From: Syntrophomonas sp. DTU019 | GTDB taxonomy: Bacteria; Bacillota; Syntrophomonadia; Syntrophomonadales; Syntrophomonadaceae | Length of the DNA stretch: 59,596 nt | Direction: 5' to 3' | NCBI GenBank assembly: GCA_001512785.1 | Contig: LFSQ01000011.1 | Location: 1-59,596 of the forward strand | Shown: positions 17,032 to 25,983 of the stretch, piece by piece | Layout: the number at the start of each line of letters is the position of its first letter | How positions within the stretch are numbered: the stretch's first letter is position 1 | The notes under the pieces: generated by a model | The model's database searches: none | What the model was told of the DNA's origin: nothing | What the model saw: only the letters and a program-made list of their open reading frames with translations | Translations under genes and position numbers: made by a program

Positions 17032-17928
17032 TTAGCACTGCCTCGTTTTAGCAGGCCCAGGGGTATCGCCGGGCTTTTCGTTTACTGCGGCCAGATAGAT
17101 GCCTGCCAGAATCATGCCCCCTCCGCTGAGCTGATACCATACCAGGGCTTCATTAAAGATGATCCAGCCCAAAATACTCGCCATAACCGATTCTCCCAGG
17201 ATGGAAACCGCCACTATCGGCGCTTTGACGAATTTCAGGGCCCAATTGAGCACTGCATGCCCCCCCAGTCCCGGTCCCAATCCCATCAAGACGAATAATA
17301 GCCAGTCTACTGCCGGATAGCCGGTAAGAGGCATCTGCATGATTATAACAGTCAAGAATATGACCAGTGCAGCTACAGTGGACACCACCAGGGTGTATTC
17401 CATAGTATTCACTCTGGCCCGCACCTGACGACCCAGGAGAATATACACGGCTATAAAAAGGCCGCTGGCCAGAGCCAGCATATCTCCCCACAAACGGCCC
17501 TGGCCCAAATCGCCGCCGACAATCAGGGCTGACCCTCCCAGGGCCAATACAACCCCCAGAATAGCCCAACGGTTTAAGCTCTCTTTCAGTATAAAGGTGG
17601 AAAAAGCTAGAACAAAAATAACCTGCAGATTGGTAAACAGAACTGAGCTGGAAATGCTGGTGTAGTCCAGTGAGCTGATCCAGAAGGCTAGATGCAAGGC
17701 CAAAAAAAAGCCGGATAAGGCCATTAACCCGATATCCCGGCGGTTAAGGCGACTGATGGCAAAGGGCAGGCTGCGTCCCTTTATAAAGGCCGCCAGGCTG
17801 GTAGTTGCTGCCAGGCGATACAGGGTTATGATCAGGGCTGGGGCTGAACACCAGCGGATCATTATAGAGGAGGTCGACATGCACAAAACCCCGAAAAAAA
17901 TGGCTGCCAGAATCGGGGCGGTTTTCAT
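17032..17928 (-). CDS. EamA/DMT-type ten-helix transporter, coupled to livG
   Basis: The 298-residue protein has two EamA repeats with about ten hydrophobic helices and resembles drug/metabolite-type exporters. Its ATG overlaps the livG stop by four bases (ATGA), so it is translationally coupled to the branched-chain amino acid transporter and takes the place livF normally holds. The substrate cannot be read from sequence; amino acid or metabolite export is plausible from the family and the operon. Confidence 0.88.
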   Translation of the reverse strand: MKTAPILAAIFFGVLCMSTSSIMIRWCSAPALIITLYRLAATTSLAAFIKGRSLPFAISRLNRRDIGLMALSGFFLALHLAFWISSLDYTSISSSVLFTNLQVIFVLAFSTFILKESLNRWAILGVVLALGGSALIVGGDLGQGRLWGDMLALASGLFIAVYILLGRQVRARVNTMEYTLVVSTVAALVIFLTVIIMQMPLTGYPAVDWLLFVLMGLGPGLGGHAVLNWALKFVKAPIVAVSILGESVMASILGWIIFNEALVWYQLSGGGMILAGIYLAAVNEKPGDTPGPAKTRQC

Positions 17929-18689
17929 CGTTCAACCCCTAAATAAGACTGTATAACCCGGGGATCGCTCTTTATTTGGGCAGGGTCGCCTTCGGCAATC
18001 TTGCGCCCGTAATCCAGTACCGCTATGGTTTCGCAGATGTTCATCACCAGATGCATATCATGTTCAACCAGCAATATGGTGAGCTGCATATCATCCCTGA
18101 TTTTCCAAATTAATTCCATCAACTCAAGCTTCTCCGCGCTATTCATCCCTGCTGCGGGCTCGTCCAAAAGCAGCAGGGAAGGATTGGCGGCTAAGGCCCG
18201 GGCAATTTCCAGGCGCCGCTGTTCGCCGTAGGAAAGGCTTTGCGCATACTCCATTCGCTTCTCGTAAAGTCCCATCATATTGATCAGTTCTTCAGCTTTG
18301 GCACTGCATTCCCGCTGCTCGCGTACATAAGCAGGCAACCCCAACAAACTGGCCAATAACCCTGAGGCACGCTTCCAGTTGGCGGCTACCTTAACATTAT
18401 CCAAAACCGACAGGCGGTTAAAAAGGCGAATATTCTGAAAGGTGCGCCCGATTCCCAGCCGGGCCACTTTGTAGGGGGATAATGAGGCAATATCAGTGCC
18501 GTGGAAAAACAATCTTCCTTCAGTGGGGGCATAAATGCCGGTTATCACGTTGAAAAGCGTGGTTTTGCCCGCACCATTGGGCCCAATTATGCCAAAGATG
18601 GCGTTTGGCTCGACCTTCAGATCAATGCCGTCCAAAGCCCTGAGCCCGCCGAACTCCTGACTGACGCCCTGCAGCTCTATGATTGGCAT
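17925..18689 (-). CDS. livG: Branched-chain amino acid ABC transporter ATPase LivG
   Basis: LivG is one of two ATPases that normally power the Liv importer. The 254 residues contain Walker A GPNGAGKTT, the signature LSYGEQRRLEIARAL, Walker B LLLLDEPAAGM and a switch His in LVEHDM. GAGGTGA precedes the ATG, which overlaps livM by 13 bases. No livF is present: the next gene is an EamA transporter. A second ATPase must come from elsewhere or LivG may act as a homodimer. Confidence 0.94.
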   Translation of the reverse strand: MPIIELQGVSQEFGGLRALDGIDLKVEPNAIFGIIGPNGAGKTTLFNVITGIYAPTEGRLFFHGTDIASLSPYKVARLGIGRTFQNIRLFNRLSVLDNVKVAANWKRASGLLASLLGLPAYVREQRECSAKAEELINMMGLYEKRMEYAQSLSYGEQRRLEIARALAANPSLLLLDEPAAGMNSAEKLELMELIWKIRDDMQLTILLVEHDMHLVMNICETIAVLDYGRKIAEGDPAQIKSDPRVIQSYLGVER

Positions 18690-19573
18690 GCTTTCACCTC
18701 TTCCTTGCGTTTGCCTTTAAGCAGATCATAGAGGCGGATGTCGCCTAACAGGCCATTGGGCCGGAATATCATCAAAATAACCAGCAAAGCACCATAAAAG
18801 AGCAGGCGGTATTCAGCCACTATGCGCAGCATCTCCGGCAGTACGGTAAGAATGGCCGCTCCCACAATAGCCCCGGGTATGCTGCCCAAACCACCCAGAA
18901 CCACCATGTTGAGCATTTCGATGGAACGCATGAAATCGAAGTCCTGCGGGTTGATGTAATACATGTAGTGGGCATACAGGGCTCCGCCCAATCCGCCCAG
19001 AAAGGCCCCCAAAACAAAGGACAAGACCTTCAAATGAGTGGTATTGATGCCGCAGGCTTCAGCGGCAATCTCGTTTTCTCGTATGGAATACATGGCTTTG
19101 CCGATACGCGAGGACAACAAGCGCTGAGTAAAGAATATCACCACGATGGTCAGGAGCAGAACCAGGCTGAAAGTGGTCTGTTGAGGTATGCCGGAAAGTC
19201 CCACCGCTTTGCCGCCCGGTTCGAAATTGAGAAAGAACACCCTGACGATCTCCGCAAAGCCAATGGTGACCATGGCCAGGTAATCGCCCTCCAGGCGCAG
19301 AGCCGGCAGTCCGATAATAAATCCGAAAACCGCCGCCACAGCCGCACCGGCCAGCAGCGTCAGCCAGAAAGGTATGCCCAGCTCTAAGGTCAGTATGGCT
19401 GAGGTATAGGCCCCCAGGCTCATGAAGCCGGCATGTCCCATGGACAACTGCCCGGTAACGCCGGTGGTTATATTCAGACCCAGGACCATGATGATGTTAA
19501 TCCCCATGAGGATAAGAATGCGCAAATAATAGGGGTCGATGATTTCTGTAATCCATTGCTCCAAAAGTGTCAC
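18677..19573 (-). CDS. livM: Branched-chain amino acid ABC transporter permease LivM
   Basis: LivM is one of two membrane subunits of the Liv importer. The 298 residues contain about eight hydrophobic helices, with the family's HAGFMSLGAYTSAI, ALRLEGDYLAMVTIGFAEIVR and GGLGSIPGAIVGA segments. A GTG starts the gene immediately after the livH stop. It probably pairs with LivH. Confidence 0.94.
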   Translation of the reverse strand: MTLLEQWITEIIDPYYLRILILMGINIIMVLGLNITTGVTGQLSMGHAGFMSLGAYTSAILTLELGIPFWLTLLAGAAVAAVFGFIIGLPALRLEGDYLAMVTIGFAEIVRVFFLNFEPGGKAVGLSGIPQQTTFSLVLLLTIVVIFFTQRLLSSRIGKAMYSIRENEIAAEACGINTTHLKVLSFVLGAFLGGLGGALYAHYMYYINPQDFDFMRSIEMLNMVVLGGLGSIPGAIVGAAILTVLPEMLRIVAEYRLLFYGALLVILMIFRPNGLLGDIRLYDLLKGKRKEEVKACQS

Positions 19574-20449
19574 CTATACCTTTTTGCTGATTTTTTGTCC
19601 CAATATGCCCTGGGGGCGAAGGATAAGCACCAGGATCAAGATGCCGAAAGCGATGGCATCTTTAAAAGAAGAGGAAATATAAGCTACCCCCATGATCTCC
19701 AGAACTCCCAGGGTGATACCCCCCAGCATGGCGCCGGGTATAGAACCGATTCCACCCATCACAGCAGCGGCAAAGGCCTTCAGTCCGGCCATGGTTCCCA
19801 TATACGGCCATACCGCGTTGTAATAAATACCCACCATCACGCCCCCGGCAGCTGCCAGGGCCGAGCCGATAGCGAAAGTATAGGATATGACCCGGTTCAC
19901 ATTAATCCCCATCAAAGCAGCCGCTTCGAGATCCTGCGAACAGGCCCGCATGGCTTTGCCGATACGGGTTCTGCGTACCAGCATATGCAGCCCTATCATC
20001 AGAAACGCCGAAACCAGCAGTATTATCACCTGCATGGAGGAAACCTGCACCGGACCTAAAGAGTATGAGCTCAAGTCCACGATGGCCGGATAACGCCGGG
20101 TATTGACCCCGGCCAGCAGGGCCATCAGTGTGGACAGGAAAATGGAGGCTCCCAAAGCGCTGATCAAAGGTGAAAGTCGCGATGATTTGCCGCGCAGGGG
20201 ACGATAAGCCACCCGCTCCACGGTCATCCCCAGCATCATGCAGACTGCCATAGCCCCTAACATAGCCAGGCCCAGATTGACATTCCAGGCGGTGACCAGG
20301 AACAGGCCTACGAAGGCCCCTACCATATAGATTTCGCCATGGGCAAAATTAATCAATTGTACGATACCATAAACCATGGTATATCCCAGGGCAATCAATG
20401 CATAGGTGCTGCCCAGGGTAAGGCCATTGACCAATTGCTGCAATAACAT
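19574..20449 (-). CDS. livH: Branched-chain amino acid ABC transporter permease LivH
   Basis: LivH is the second Liv permease. The 291 residues have about eight helices and the typical NGLTLGSTYALIALGYTMVYGI start and AVMGGIGSIPGAMLGG loop. The gene follows livK after 167 bases that contain a nine-pair hairpin, a usual arrangement for making binding protein in excess of permease. Confidence 0.94.
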   Translation of the reverse strand: MLLQQLVNGLTLGSTYALIALGYTMVYGIVQLINFAHGEIYMVGAFVGLFLVTAWNVNLGLAMLGAMAVCMMLGMTVERVAYRPLRGKSSRLSPLISALGASIFLSTLMALLAGVNTRRYPAIVDLSSYSLGPVQVSSMQVIILLVSAFLMIGLHMLVRRTRIGKAMRACSQDLEAAALMGINVNRVISYTFAIGSALAAAGGVMVGIYYNAVWPYMGTMAGLKAFAAAVMGGIGSIPGAMLGGITLGVLEIMGVAYISSSFKDAIAFGILILVLILRPQGILGQKISKKV

Positions 20450-20573
20450 AATATGCTTCCTCTGCTTTTACTTGTCCCAATTAGACCATACATCAACCTG
20501 CTGGCAGTCTCCATCAGCAATTTCTGCCATCAGGTTCATATATGAGCTAAAAGGGGATGAAGAACAGGCCGGC

Positions 20574-20596
20574 AGCCCGGATCGCAAATCCGGGCT
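20574..20596 (-). promoter_or_regulatory. Intercistronic hairpin between livK and livH
   Basis: A perfect nine-pair stem (AGCCCGGAT with ATCCGGGCT) with a five-base loop lies 21 bases after livK. There is no U tract, so full termination is unlikely. A structure here could protect the livK message from decay and lower permease expression. Confidence 0.5.
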
Positions 20597-20616
20597 ACCA
20601 GATCTGGTTCTAATAA

Positions 20617-21801
20617 TTACACTTGCGGGGCGCTGGTGGGAATCTTCTCCAGCAAGGCCGGGAATTTATCGCCTTTAACGGTCAACAGGAACACCGGGCT
20701 CTTGAGAGGCTCACGGTCCGGCAGGAAGGTGGTGTTGCCGGATACCCCGGGGTAGTCCTTGAGCTTGGCCAATTCATCCTTAAACACCTTGGGATCGCTG
20801 CTCTGAGCCTTCTCCATGGCCTGGGCGATAATCATCACCGCATCATAGTACTGGGCTGAAAACATGTCGGGATCTTCATTGTATTTGGCCCGGTAAGCCT
20901 TGATAAAAGCATCGGTTTCAGGACTGGGCTGATCCGCTGAGAAACCGGCATAGAAGATGACCTTTTCTTCAACCGCGGAACCGCCTAATTTCTTAAGGTC
21001 TTCCCCATACAGTCCATCGCCGCCTACCAAGATGATGTCCAGGCCCTGCTTCTGGGCTTCCAGCATAATCAGGGCGGCTTCGGTATAATAGCCGGTAAAT
21101 ACCAAGACATCCGGGTTAGCCTGTTTCAGTTTGGTTACCTGCGCGGTAAAATCGGTCTCTCCGTCATTGACAGACTCTTCCAAAATGATGTTGCCGCCTT
21201 TATCCTCGATGGCGCTCTTAAATACCGGTGTCAAAGCAGTGCTATAGCCGTTGTTCAAAGAGGTGATGATAGCTATATTTTTCCATCCCTTGGTATTGAT
21301 CATCCAGTCAACCACTGAAGGAGCGGCAAATTTGTCCAATAAGGTGTTGCGGAAAACAAAATCCCCGATCTCTACTACGCCAGTACCAGTAGCTCCAGCG
21401 GAAAAGATGACCACCTGATTCTTCTGAGCAATGTCAGCAGCTATTTTAGTTAAGCCAGTAGCCGGATCACCTATCATAGCAGCTACTTTGTCAACCGTGC
21501 AGTATTTTGTAGCAATATTGGCAATCTCTCTAGAATCGCCTTTGTTGTCCTCATAAATGCCTTCCAGCTTTTTGCCTAAAACCCCACCTTTGGCATTGAT
21601 CTCTTCAATGGCCATTTTCATGCCTTTTTCACCGGGTATGCCGTAGTTGGCATTTTTGACCGTCTTGGCCCCCAGGAAGCCGAGTTTAATAGTATCCTCA
21701 GCCGGAGCCGGGGTTTCACTCTTGCCGCACCCGGCCACCAGGGCCAGCAGCATAACCAGGCATAACACCACAGCCCATTTTCTTGCAGTTTTCCTTCTCA
21801 T
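20617..21801 (-). CDS. livK: Branched-chain amino acid ABC transporter substrate-binding lipoprotein
   Basis: The 394-residue extracellular binding protein has a signal peptide and lipobox LVAGC, with lipidated Cys at residue 25, so it is tethered outside the cell. The periplasmic-binding type I fold shows in IKLGFLGAKTVKNANYGIPG, MIGDPATGLT and FSAGATGTG. It probably binds Leu, Ile, Val or related amino acids. A consensus GGAGG precedes the ATG, and it is first in its operon. Specificity is inferred from the permease neighbours. Confidence 0.93.
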   Translation of the reverse strand: MRRKTARKWAVVLCLVMLLALVAGCGKSETPAPAEDTIKLGFLGAKTVKNANYGIPGEKGMKMAIEEINAKGGVLGKKLEGIYEDNKGDSREIANIATKYCTVDKVAAMIGDPATGLTKIAADIAQKNQVVIFSAGATGTGVVEIGDFVFRNTLLDKFAAPSVVDWMINTKGWKNIAIITSLNNGYSTALTPVFKSAIEDKGGNIILEESVNDGETDFTAQVTKLKQANPDVLVFTGYYTEAALIMLEAQKQGLDIILVGGDGLYGEDLKKLGGSAVEEKVIFYAGFSADQPSPETDAFIKAYRAKYNEDPDMFSAQYYDAVMIIAQAMEKAQSSDPKVFKDELAKLKDYPGVSGNTTFLPDREPLKSPVFLLTVKGDKFPALLEKIPTSAPQV

Positions 21802-21886
21802 CCAGATTCCTCCTCAGTAGCTTTTTATTCAGGCGTAAAAGTTCTCCCCCTTCCCCGCCAGACAACAGATAAATATATTCCCCATT

Positions 21887-21898
21887 ATTCTGCAGAAT
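21887..21898. promoter_or_regulatory. 12-base palindrome between livK and the divergent CBS gene
   Basis: ATTCTGCAGAAT is a perfect palindrome 86 bases upstream of livK and about 200 bases upstream of the divergent CBS gene. It may be an operator. No regulator is identified. It stands out because the surrounding sequence is AT-rich. Confidence 0.35.
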
Positions 21899-21963
21899 TC
21901 CTGCTTAATCTATATTTAGATGCAGCATGGCAGGTCTGTTGGAAACAGGCAGGAAAACCGCAA

Positions 21964-21991
21964 GCTGGTTTAGAATAAAAACTAAACCAGC
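21964..21991 (+). promoter_or_regulatory. 10-pair perfect hairpin upstream of the CBS gene
   Basis: GCTGGTTTAG and CTAAACCAGC pair perfectly around the A-rich loop AATAAAAA. There is no U tract on the plus strand. It lies 106 bases before the start codon, so it may be a DNA operator or a 5-prime leader structure. Confidence 0.45.
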
Positions 21992-22097
21992 AGTTAATGT
22001 GAATTACCAGCCTTATCTAAACCCAGGTCGACTATTTACATGCTCTACAGGGGAAAATCAGGATACCACCATGGCCAGGATACAGGGAGGTGCAATA

Positions 22098-22757
22098 ATG
22101 AAGGTCAAAGACATGATGTCAACCGATGTACTCACCATCAACCTCGATACCAACATAAACGAGGCGTTCCGTATCATGAAGGAAAAGAAGGTGCGCCGGC
22201 TTCCGGTCATGGACCGGGGAAAGCTGGTAGGCATAATCACCTTGAGCGATTTGAACCGGGCTGCTCCATCCGCTGCCACCAGCCTGAGCATACATGAGTT
22301 GAATTACCTCCTGGCCAGAACCAAAGTCAAGGACATTTTCCCCGCCAACCGCAAAGTTGTCACCGTTTCCCCGGAAAACTATATTGAGACCGCAGCCAAG
22401 CTCATGCTGCAGCATCGCATAAGCAGCCTGCCGGTTATGGATGGCGAAAAGCTGGTGGGCATTATAACCGAAACCGACCTTTTTAGGGCCCTGGTTGATA
22501 TACTGGGGGTGAAGCGGCCTCATACCCGGATTGACACCTTGATTCCTGAAGGCCCGGGCAGTCTGGCTGAAATAACCGGCTTGATGGCCTCCCGGGGCAT
22601 AAATATCATCAATACGGTGGTATACTATGATGCCGGCCTGGATAAATACAAAGCCATCCTGCGCATTGAAGAACTTGACTATGAACCGGTGGTCGAAGCC
22701 CTGAGAGCCAAGGGTTTCGAAATAGAATCAGTGATAGTAAGCGATCAGGTCGAATAA
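22098..22757 (+). CDS. AcuB-like protein: two CBS domains and an ACT-like domain
   Basis: The ATG at 22098 with GGGAGG upstream is the start; an in-frame start 57 codons before it precedes non-conserved sequence. The 219 residues hold two CBS domains (MMSTDVLTINLD with VRRLPVMDRGKLVGIIT; then IFPANRKVVTVSPENYI with ISSLPVMDGEKLVGIIT) and a C-terminal ACT-like domain (GPGSLAEITGLMASRGINI). The family resembles AcuB, and CBS pairs usually sense adenine nucleotides. The gene stands alone, divergent from livK and convergent with the DAHP synthase gene. Its target is unknown. Confidence 0.88.
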   Translation: MKVKDMMSTDVLTINLDTNINEAFRIMKEKKVRRLPVMDRGKLVGIITLSDLNRAAPSAATSLSIHELNYLLARTKVKDIFPANRKVVTVSPENYIETAAKLMLQHRISSLPVMDGEKLVGIITETDLFRALVDILGVKRPHTRIDTLIPEGPGSLAEITGLMASRGINIINTVVYYDAGLDKYKAILRIEELDYEPVVEALRAKGFEIESVIVSDQVE

Positions 22758-22802
22758 CCTACCCAAACACGTTTTTGGCATAATAGGGATTATGGGGGTT
22801 CG

Positions 22803-22830
22803 CAAACCCGCCGGCTTTCCGGTGGGTTTG
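22803..22830. terminator. Shared hairpin between convergent genes
   Basis: A 12-pair stem with one G-U (CAAACCCGCCGG with CCGGTGGGTTTG) encloses a CTTT loop. It lies 45 bases after the plus-strand CBS gene and 34 bases after the minus-strand DAHP synthase gene. U tracts are short on both sides. Confidence 0.65.
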
Positions 22831-22864
22831 TTGCCGTGAGTAGTATGCAGGTGCTATTTGGGGG

Positions 22865-23707
22865 CTAGCGGGCTGTGGAGGGCTGTTTGCGGTTGATTTG
22901 GGCATGCTTGAGAAGCTGTGCCCGCATTTGCGCAAAATTCTCCGGGGTTAAGGATTGTTTGCCATCAGACAGGGCATGGTCAGGATCCTGGTGCACCTCT
23001 ACCATGACCCCATCAGCTCCTGCGGCGATAGCCGCATTGGCTATGGGCGCAACCATTTTCCACTTGCCGGTGGCATGGCTGGGGTCAACGATAATGGGCA
23101 GGTGGGTCAGCTGTTTGATCAAGGGCACTGCACCGATATCAACCGTGTTACGGGTATAGGTTTCAAAGGTTCTTATGCCGCGCTCACAGAGGATGATCTG
23201 CCTGTTGCCGCCTTTCAGCACGTATTCGGCTGCCAGCAGCCATTCTTCAATAGTAGCCGATAATCCCCGCTTTATCATGACCGGTTTATCCAGCCTGCCC
23301 AGTTCCTCCAAAAGCGAGTAATTCTGCATATTGCGGCTGCCCACCTGCAGTATGTCGACATTGGCATAGAGTATGTCCAAATCCCGAATATCCATGATCT
23401 CGGTAATTACCGGGAGGCCGGTTTCTGCACGGGCTTCAACCAGAATATCAACCCCGCTGCGCCCCAGGCCTTGAAAAGAATAGGGGGAGGTACGGGGCTT
23501 GAATAAGCCGCCACGCAGGATATCCGCTCCCAGTTCCTTGAGGCGAATGGCCAGCTTGATATAGTCGGTCCGGTTCTCGACCGCACAGGGTCCGGCGATA
23601 ACAGTGCAATAGCCCTCCCCCACCATTACTGAATCGGCTGGTGAGGCAATGGTTATTACCGTATCGCTTGCACAGTATTCCCTCGATGCTAAATGAAACG
23701 GTTTCAT
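22865..23707 (-). CDS. aroF: DAHP synthase, class I-beta, without the N-terminal regulatory domain
   Basis: This enzyme condenses PEP and erythrose 4-phosphate, the first step towards chorismate. The 280-residue catalytic barrel includes [47 protein letters not shown] and DPSHATGKW. Homologues such as those of Thermotoga carry an extra N-terminal ferredoxin-like domain that mediates feedback inhibition. Here the protein starts [11 protein letters not shown], exactly at the linker that normally follows that domain. GGGGGC precedes the ATG, so this is the real start. It may be insensitive to Phe and Tyr. Confidence 0.93.
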   Translation of the reverse strand: MKPFHLASREYCASDTVITIASPADSVMVGEGYCTVIAGPCAVENRTDYIKLAIRLKELGADILRGGLFKPRTSPYSFQGLGRSGVDILVEARAETGLPVITEIMDIRDLDILYANVDILQVGSRNMQNYSLLEELGRLDKPVMIKRGLSATIEEWLLAAEYVLKGGNRQIILCERGIRTFETYTRNTVDIGAVPLIKQLTHLPIIVDPSHATGKWKMVAPIANAAIAAGADGVMVEVHQDPDHALSDGKQSLTPENFAQMRAQLLKHAQINRKQPSTAR

Positions 23708-23882
23708 AGTGACACAGCCCCCATCGAAAATAGTATATCAAACCCGGGCTTTTATTCGAATGCTTTTATAAAAGCTTTTGCTGAGGTCTTGTGGATATGT
23801 ATAGCGATAAGCCGGTCTATGGCTCATAAACCATGGTATTTTGTGCTATATTGATAATTAACATACCAAAGGGGGCTTTGCC

Positions 23883-24758
23883 GTGAAAAAACTGCCAGTG
23901 GCCTTGTGTCAGATGAAGGTGACCGCCGACAAAGACCTCAATTTGCAGACCGCCCGGAATTTTGTGGAAAAAGCGGTTCAATCCCATGCCCGGCTGGTGG
24001 TCCTGCCGGAGATTTTCAATGCCCCTTATGAGGCCAGGCTTTTTGAACAGTATGCTGAACCGGTTCCCGGACCCAGCAGTATTGCCCTGCAGAGCATGGC
24101 CCGGGATTTTAAGGTGGCTATTGTCGGAGGTTCTATTATCGAGAAGGATGAAACCGGCCGTTTATACAATACCTCGCTGGTATTTGACCATAACGGGCGC
24201 CTCCTGGCCAGGCACCGCAAAGTGCATCTCTTTGACGTATGCATCCCCGGCAGGATCGTTTTCCAGGAATCCCGGGTCTTATCGTCCGGGCAGAATATTG
24301 CCTTATTCAAGCTCAACGGCTTCACCGCTGCGCTTTTAATCTGTTACGACATCCGCTTTCCGGAGATAGCTCGCCTGGCCGTTTTGCACGGTGCAGACCT
24401 GCTGATAGTGCCGGCCGCATTCAATTTGACTACCGGTCCCCTGCACTGGGACCTGCTCATGCGCAGCCGGGCGGTGGACAATCAAGCTTATGTTCTTGCC
24501 TGCTCCCCGGCACGCAACCATCAAGCCTCCTATCAGGCCTGGGGACATTCCGCAATCGTAGACCCCTGGGGTAAAATCATAGCTCAGGCCGGTCCAGGTG
24601 AGGAAATCATCCATGGTCTGCTGGATCCCGGGGTGGTGCAGGAGGTGCGCACTGCCCTGCCGGTATTAAAGCAGCTGCGTACCGACCTTTACGAGACCGC
24701 AGCTAAGCATGCCGGGGTAATAACAGAAAGGGGAGTTGACAATGAAATCCCACACTGA
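23883..24758 (+). CDS. Nitrilase-superfamily carbon-nitrogen hydrolase (omega-amidase-like)
   Basis: The 291-residue enzyme belongs to the C-N hydrolase family, Nit2/omega-amidase-like branch, which hydrolyses alpha-ketoglutaramate and similar amides. The catalytic triad is visible as Glu in [10 protein letters not shown], Lys in RKVHLFD and Cys in [16 protein letters not shown] lies before a GTG start. It overlaps yjbQ by 17 bases. The precise substrate cannot be fixed from sequence. Confidence 0.9.
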   Translation: MKKLPVALCQMKVTADKDLNLQTARNFVEKAVQSHARLVVLPEIFNAPYEARLFEQYAEPVPGPSSIALQSMARDFKVAIVGGSIIEKDETGRLYNTSLVFDHNGRLLARHRKVHLFDVCIPGRIVFQESRVLSSGQNIALFKLNGFTAALLICYDIRFPEIARLAVLHGADLLIVPAAFNLTTGPLHWDLLMRSRAVDNQAYVLACSPARNHQASYQAWGHSAIVDPWGKIIAQAGPGEEIIHGLLDPGVVQEVRTALPVLKQLRTDLYETAAKHAGVITERGVDNEIPH

Positions 24759-25155
24759 GTATCTGTGGTTCAACACCAGGCGCAAACATGAGTATATTCG
24801 CATCACCGATAAGGTTCAAGCAGCCTGTTCAAAATCCGGCATCAAAGAGGGCATGGTGCTGGTGAGCGCTATGCACATCACCGCGGGGGTGTTTGTGAAC
24901 GACAATGAGCCCGGCATACTGTCTGACATCGCCCACTTTGTTGAGAGACTGGCACCCAAAGGACCCGACTACCTGCATCATCGCACTGGCGAAGATAACG
25001 GCGACGCTCATCTGAAAAGCATTCTGGTTCATCACCAGGTCATTGTTCCTGTTACCAACGGGCGTTTGGATCTGGGTCCCTGGCAGGAGATATTCTATGC
25101 CGAATTCGACGGGCAAAGGGACAAGCGGGTGATTATCAAGGTTTTAGGTGAGTGA
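24742..25155 (+). CDS. yjbQ: YjbQ/UPF0047 family protein
   Basis: The 137-residue protein is a member of YjbQ (UPF0047), a single-domain family linked to thiamin-phosphate-synthase-like activity in E. coli; the natural role is uncertain. Typical elements are [14 protein letters not shown], a central [15 protein letters not shown] with His and Asp likely at the active site, and [14 protein letters not shown]. The ATG at 24742, with GGGGAG upstream, is preferred to the earlier in-frame TTG. Its stop abuts the stop of the convergent aroH with no base between. Confidence 0.88.
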   Translation: MKSHTEYLWFNTRRKHEYIRITDKVQAACSKSGIKEGMVLVSAMHITAGVFVNDNEPGILSDIAHFVERLAPKGPDYLHHRTGEDNGDAHLKSILVHHQVIVPVTNGRLDLGPWQEIFYAEFDGQRDKRVIIKVLGE

Positions 25156-25518
25156 TCAATCGCTTAGGTCCGGGCGCAAAGAGCGGGCCTGGCCGAGATA
25201 GATATGTTTGATGCTCTCCTGGGGTTTATCGGTGTTGATATGTATCAACACCCGGATGCAGCGGGGTAAAGCGCCGGGCACCTCGATTTCCTGGAAACAG
25301 AGCAAGGGCACTTGCTCCCACCCCATCAAGCGGGCTGCTTCTGCGGGGAAGGCTGAACGCACATCCGGTGTTACTGTAAAAAGAACACTGGCAATATCCT
25401 CGGGCAGAAAACCATTGGCGGCCTGCATGGCCGTGAGCAGTTCCTGAGTTGCATCCAATACCTGGCTTTTGTTGTCCTCGTCAATGGTGATGGCGCCGCG
25501 AATCCCTCTTACCTGCAT
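25156..25518 (-). CDS. aroH: Chorismate mutase, AroH class
   Basis: AroH-type chorismate mutase converts chorismate to prephenate. The 120-residue protein begins MQVRGIRGAITIDEDN, the standard AroH start; AGGT lies about nine bases before that ATG. It has FTVTPDVRSAFPAEAARLMGW and EIEVPGALPRCIRVLIH, matching the trimeric Bacillus enzyme in order. The gene follows hutP by 21 bases. Together with DAHP synthase and AroA it shows a separated set of aromatic-pathway genes. Confidence 0.93.
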   Translation of the reverse strand: MQVRGIRGAITIDEDNKSQVLDATQELLTAMQAANGFLPEDIASVLFTVTPDVRSAFPAEAARLMGWEQVPLLCFQEIEVPGALPRCIRVLIHINTDKPQESIKHIYLGQARSLRPDLSD

Positions 25519-25539
25519 TTCAATCTTACCTGCCATTGC

Positions 25540-25962
25540 TTATGATACAGCTCTATGCCCTAACCCGATGCTGACCTCATCCAGATGCAGCAGCCCTATG
25601 CCAAAAAACAAGGCCACACTGACATGATCACCAAACCTGGCTATGCCGATCTTGCCGCCTACATTTAAACCCAGGGCCTTGGGCATTATCTGGGCTACGG
25701 CTTCGCGGGTGGCGCCTGCTACGGCGCCTTCATCAGCATGGGTGTCCTTAATTACCCCTTCTCTTTTGGCCGCCACTACGGCTCGTTCCACGATTTTACC
25801 GACTGAGGACACGAATTCGCCGCCATAGTCTACCGCTACTGCCTTAATACGAGCTTTTTCATACAATTCTTTTTTCAACTGGCTTTCTTCCTGGCGGGAA
25901 GACGATAAGGCCATGCGAATGGCAGCGCTGGCTACTTTCTTACTACCGATCTCCATGTTCAT
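25540..25962 (-). CDS. hutP: HutP family protein
   Basis: HutP is the histidine-responsive RNA-binding antiterminator of the Bacillus hut operon. This 140-residue homologue keeps the fold (GLNVGGKIGIARFGDHVSVALFFGIGLLHLDEVSIGLGHRAV) and a central THADEGAVAGATREAV. In B. subtilis the His pair of HALYHATMEAL binds metal; here GATREAV lacks it, although a His two turns earlier and the C-terminal HRAV remain. No hut genes are nearby. It may respond to another ligand. The gene lies between a membrane-anchored protein and aroH. Confidence 0.82.
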   Translation of the reverse strand: MNMEIGSKKVASAAIRMALSSSRQEESQLKKELYEKARIKAVAVDYGGEFVSSVGKIVERAVVAAKREGVIKDTHADEGAVAGATREAVAQIMPKALGLNVGGKIGIARFGDHVSVALFFGIGLLHLDEVSIGLGHRAVS

Positions 25963-25983
25963 CCCACCCTAAATGATGTACAT

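Noticed and set aside
21927-22097. N-terminal extension of the CBS-ACT protein
   Set aside because: No conserved sequence, and it runs through a 10-pair hairpin; GGGAGG sits before the ATG at 22098.
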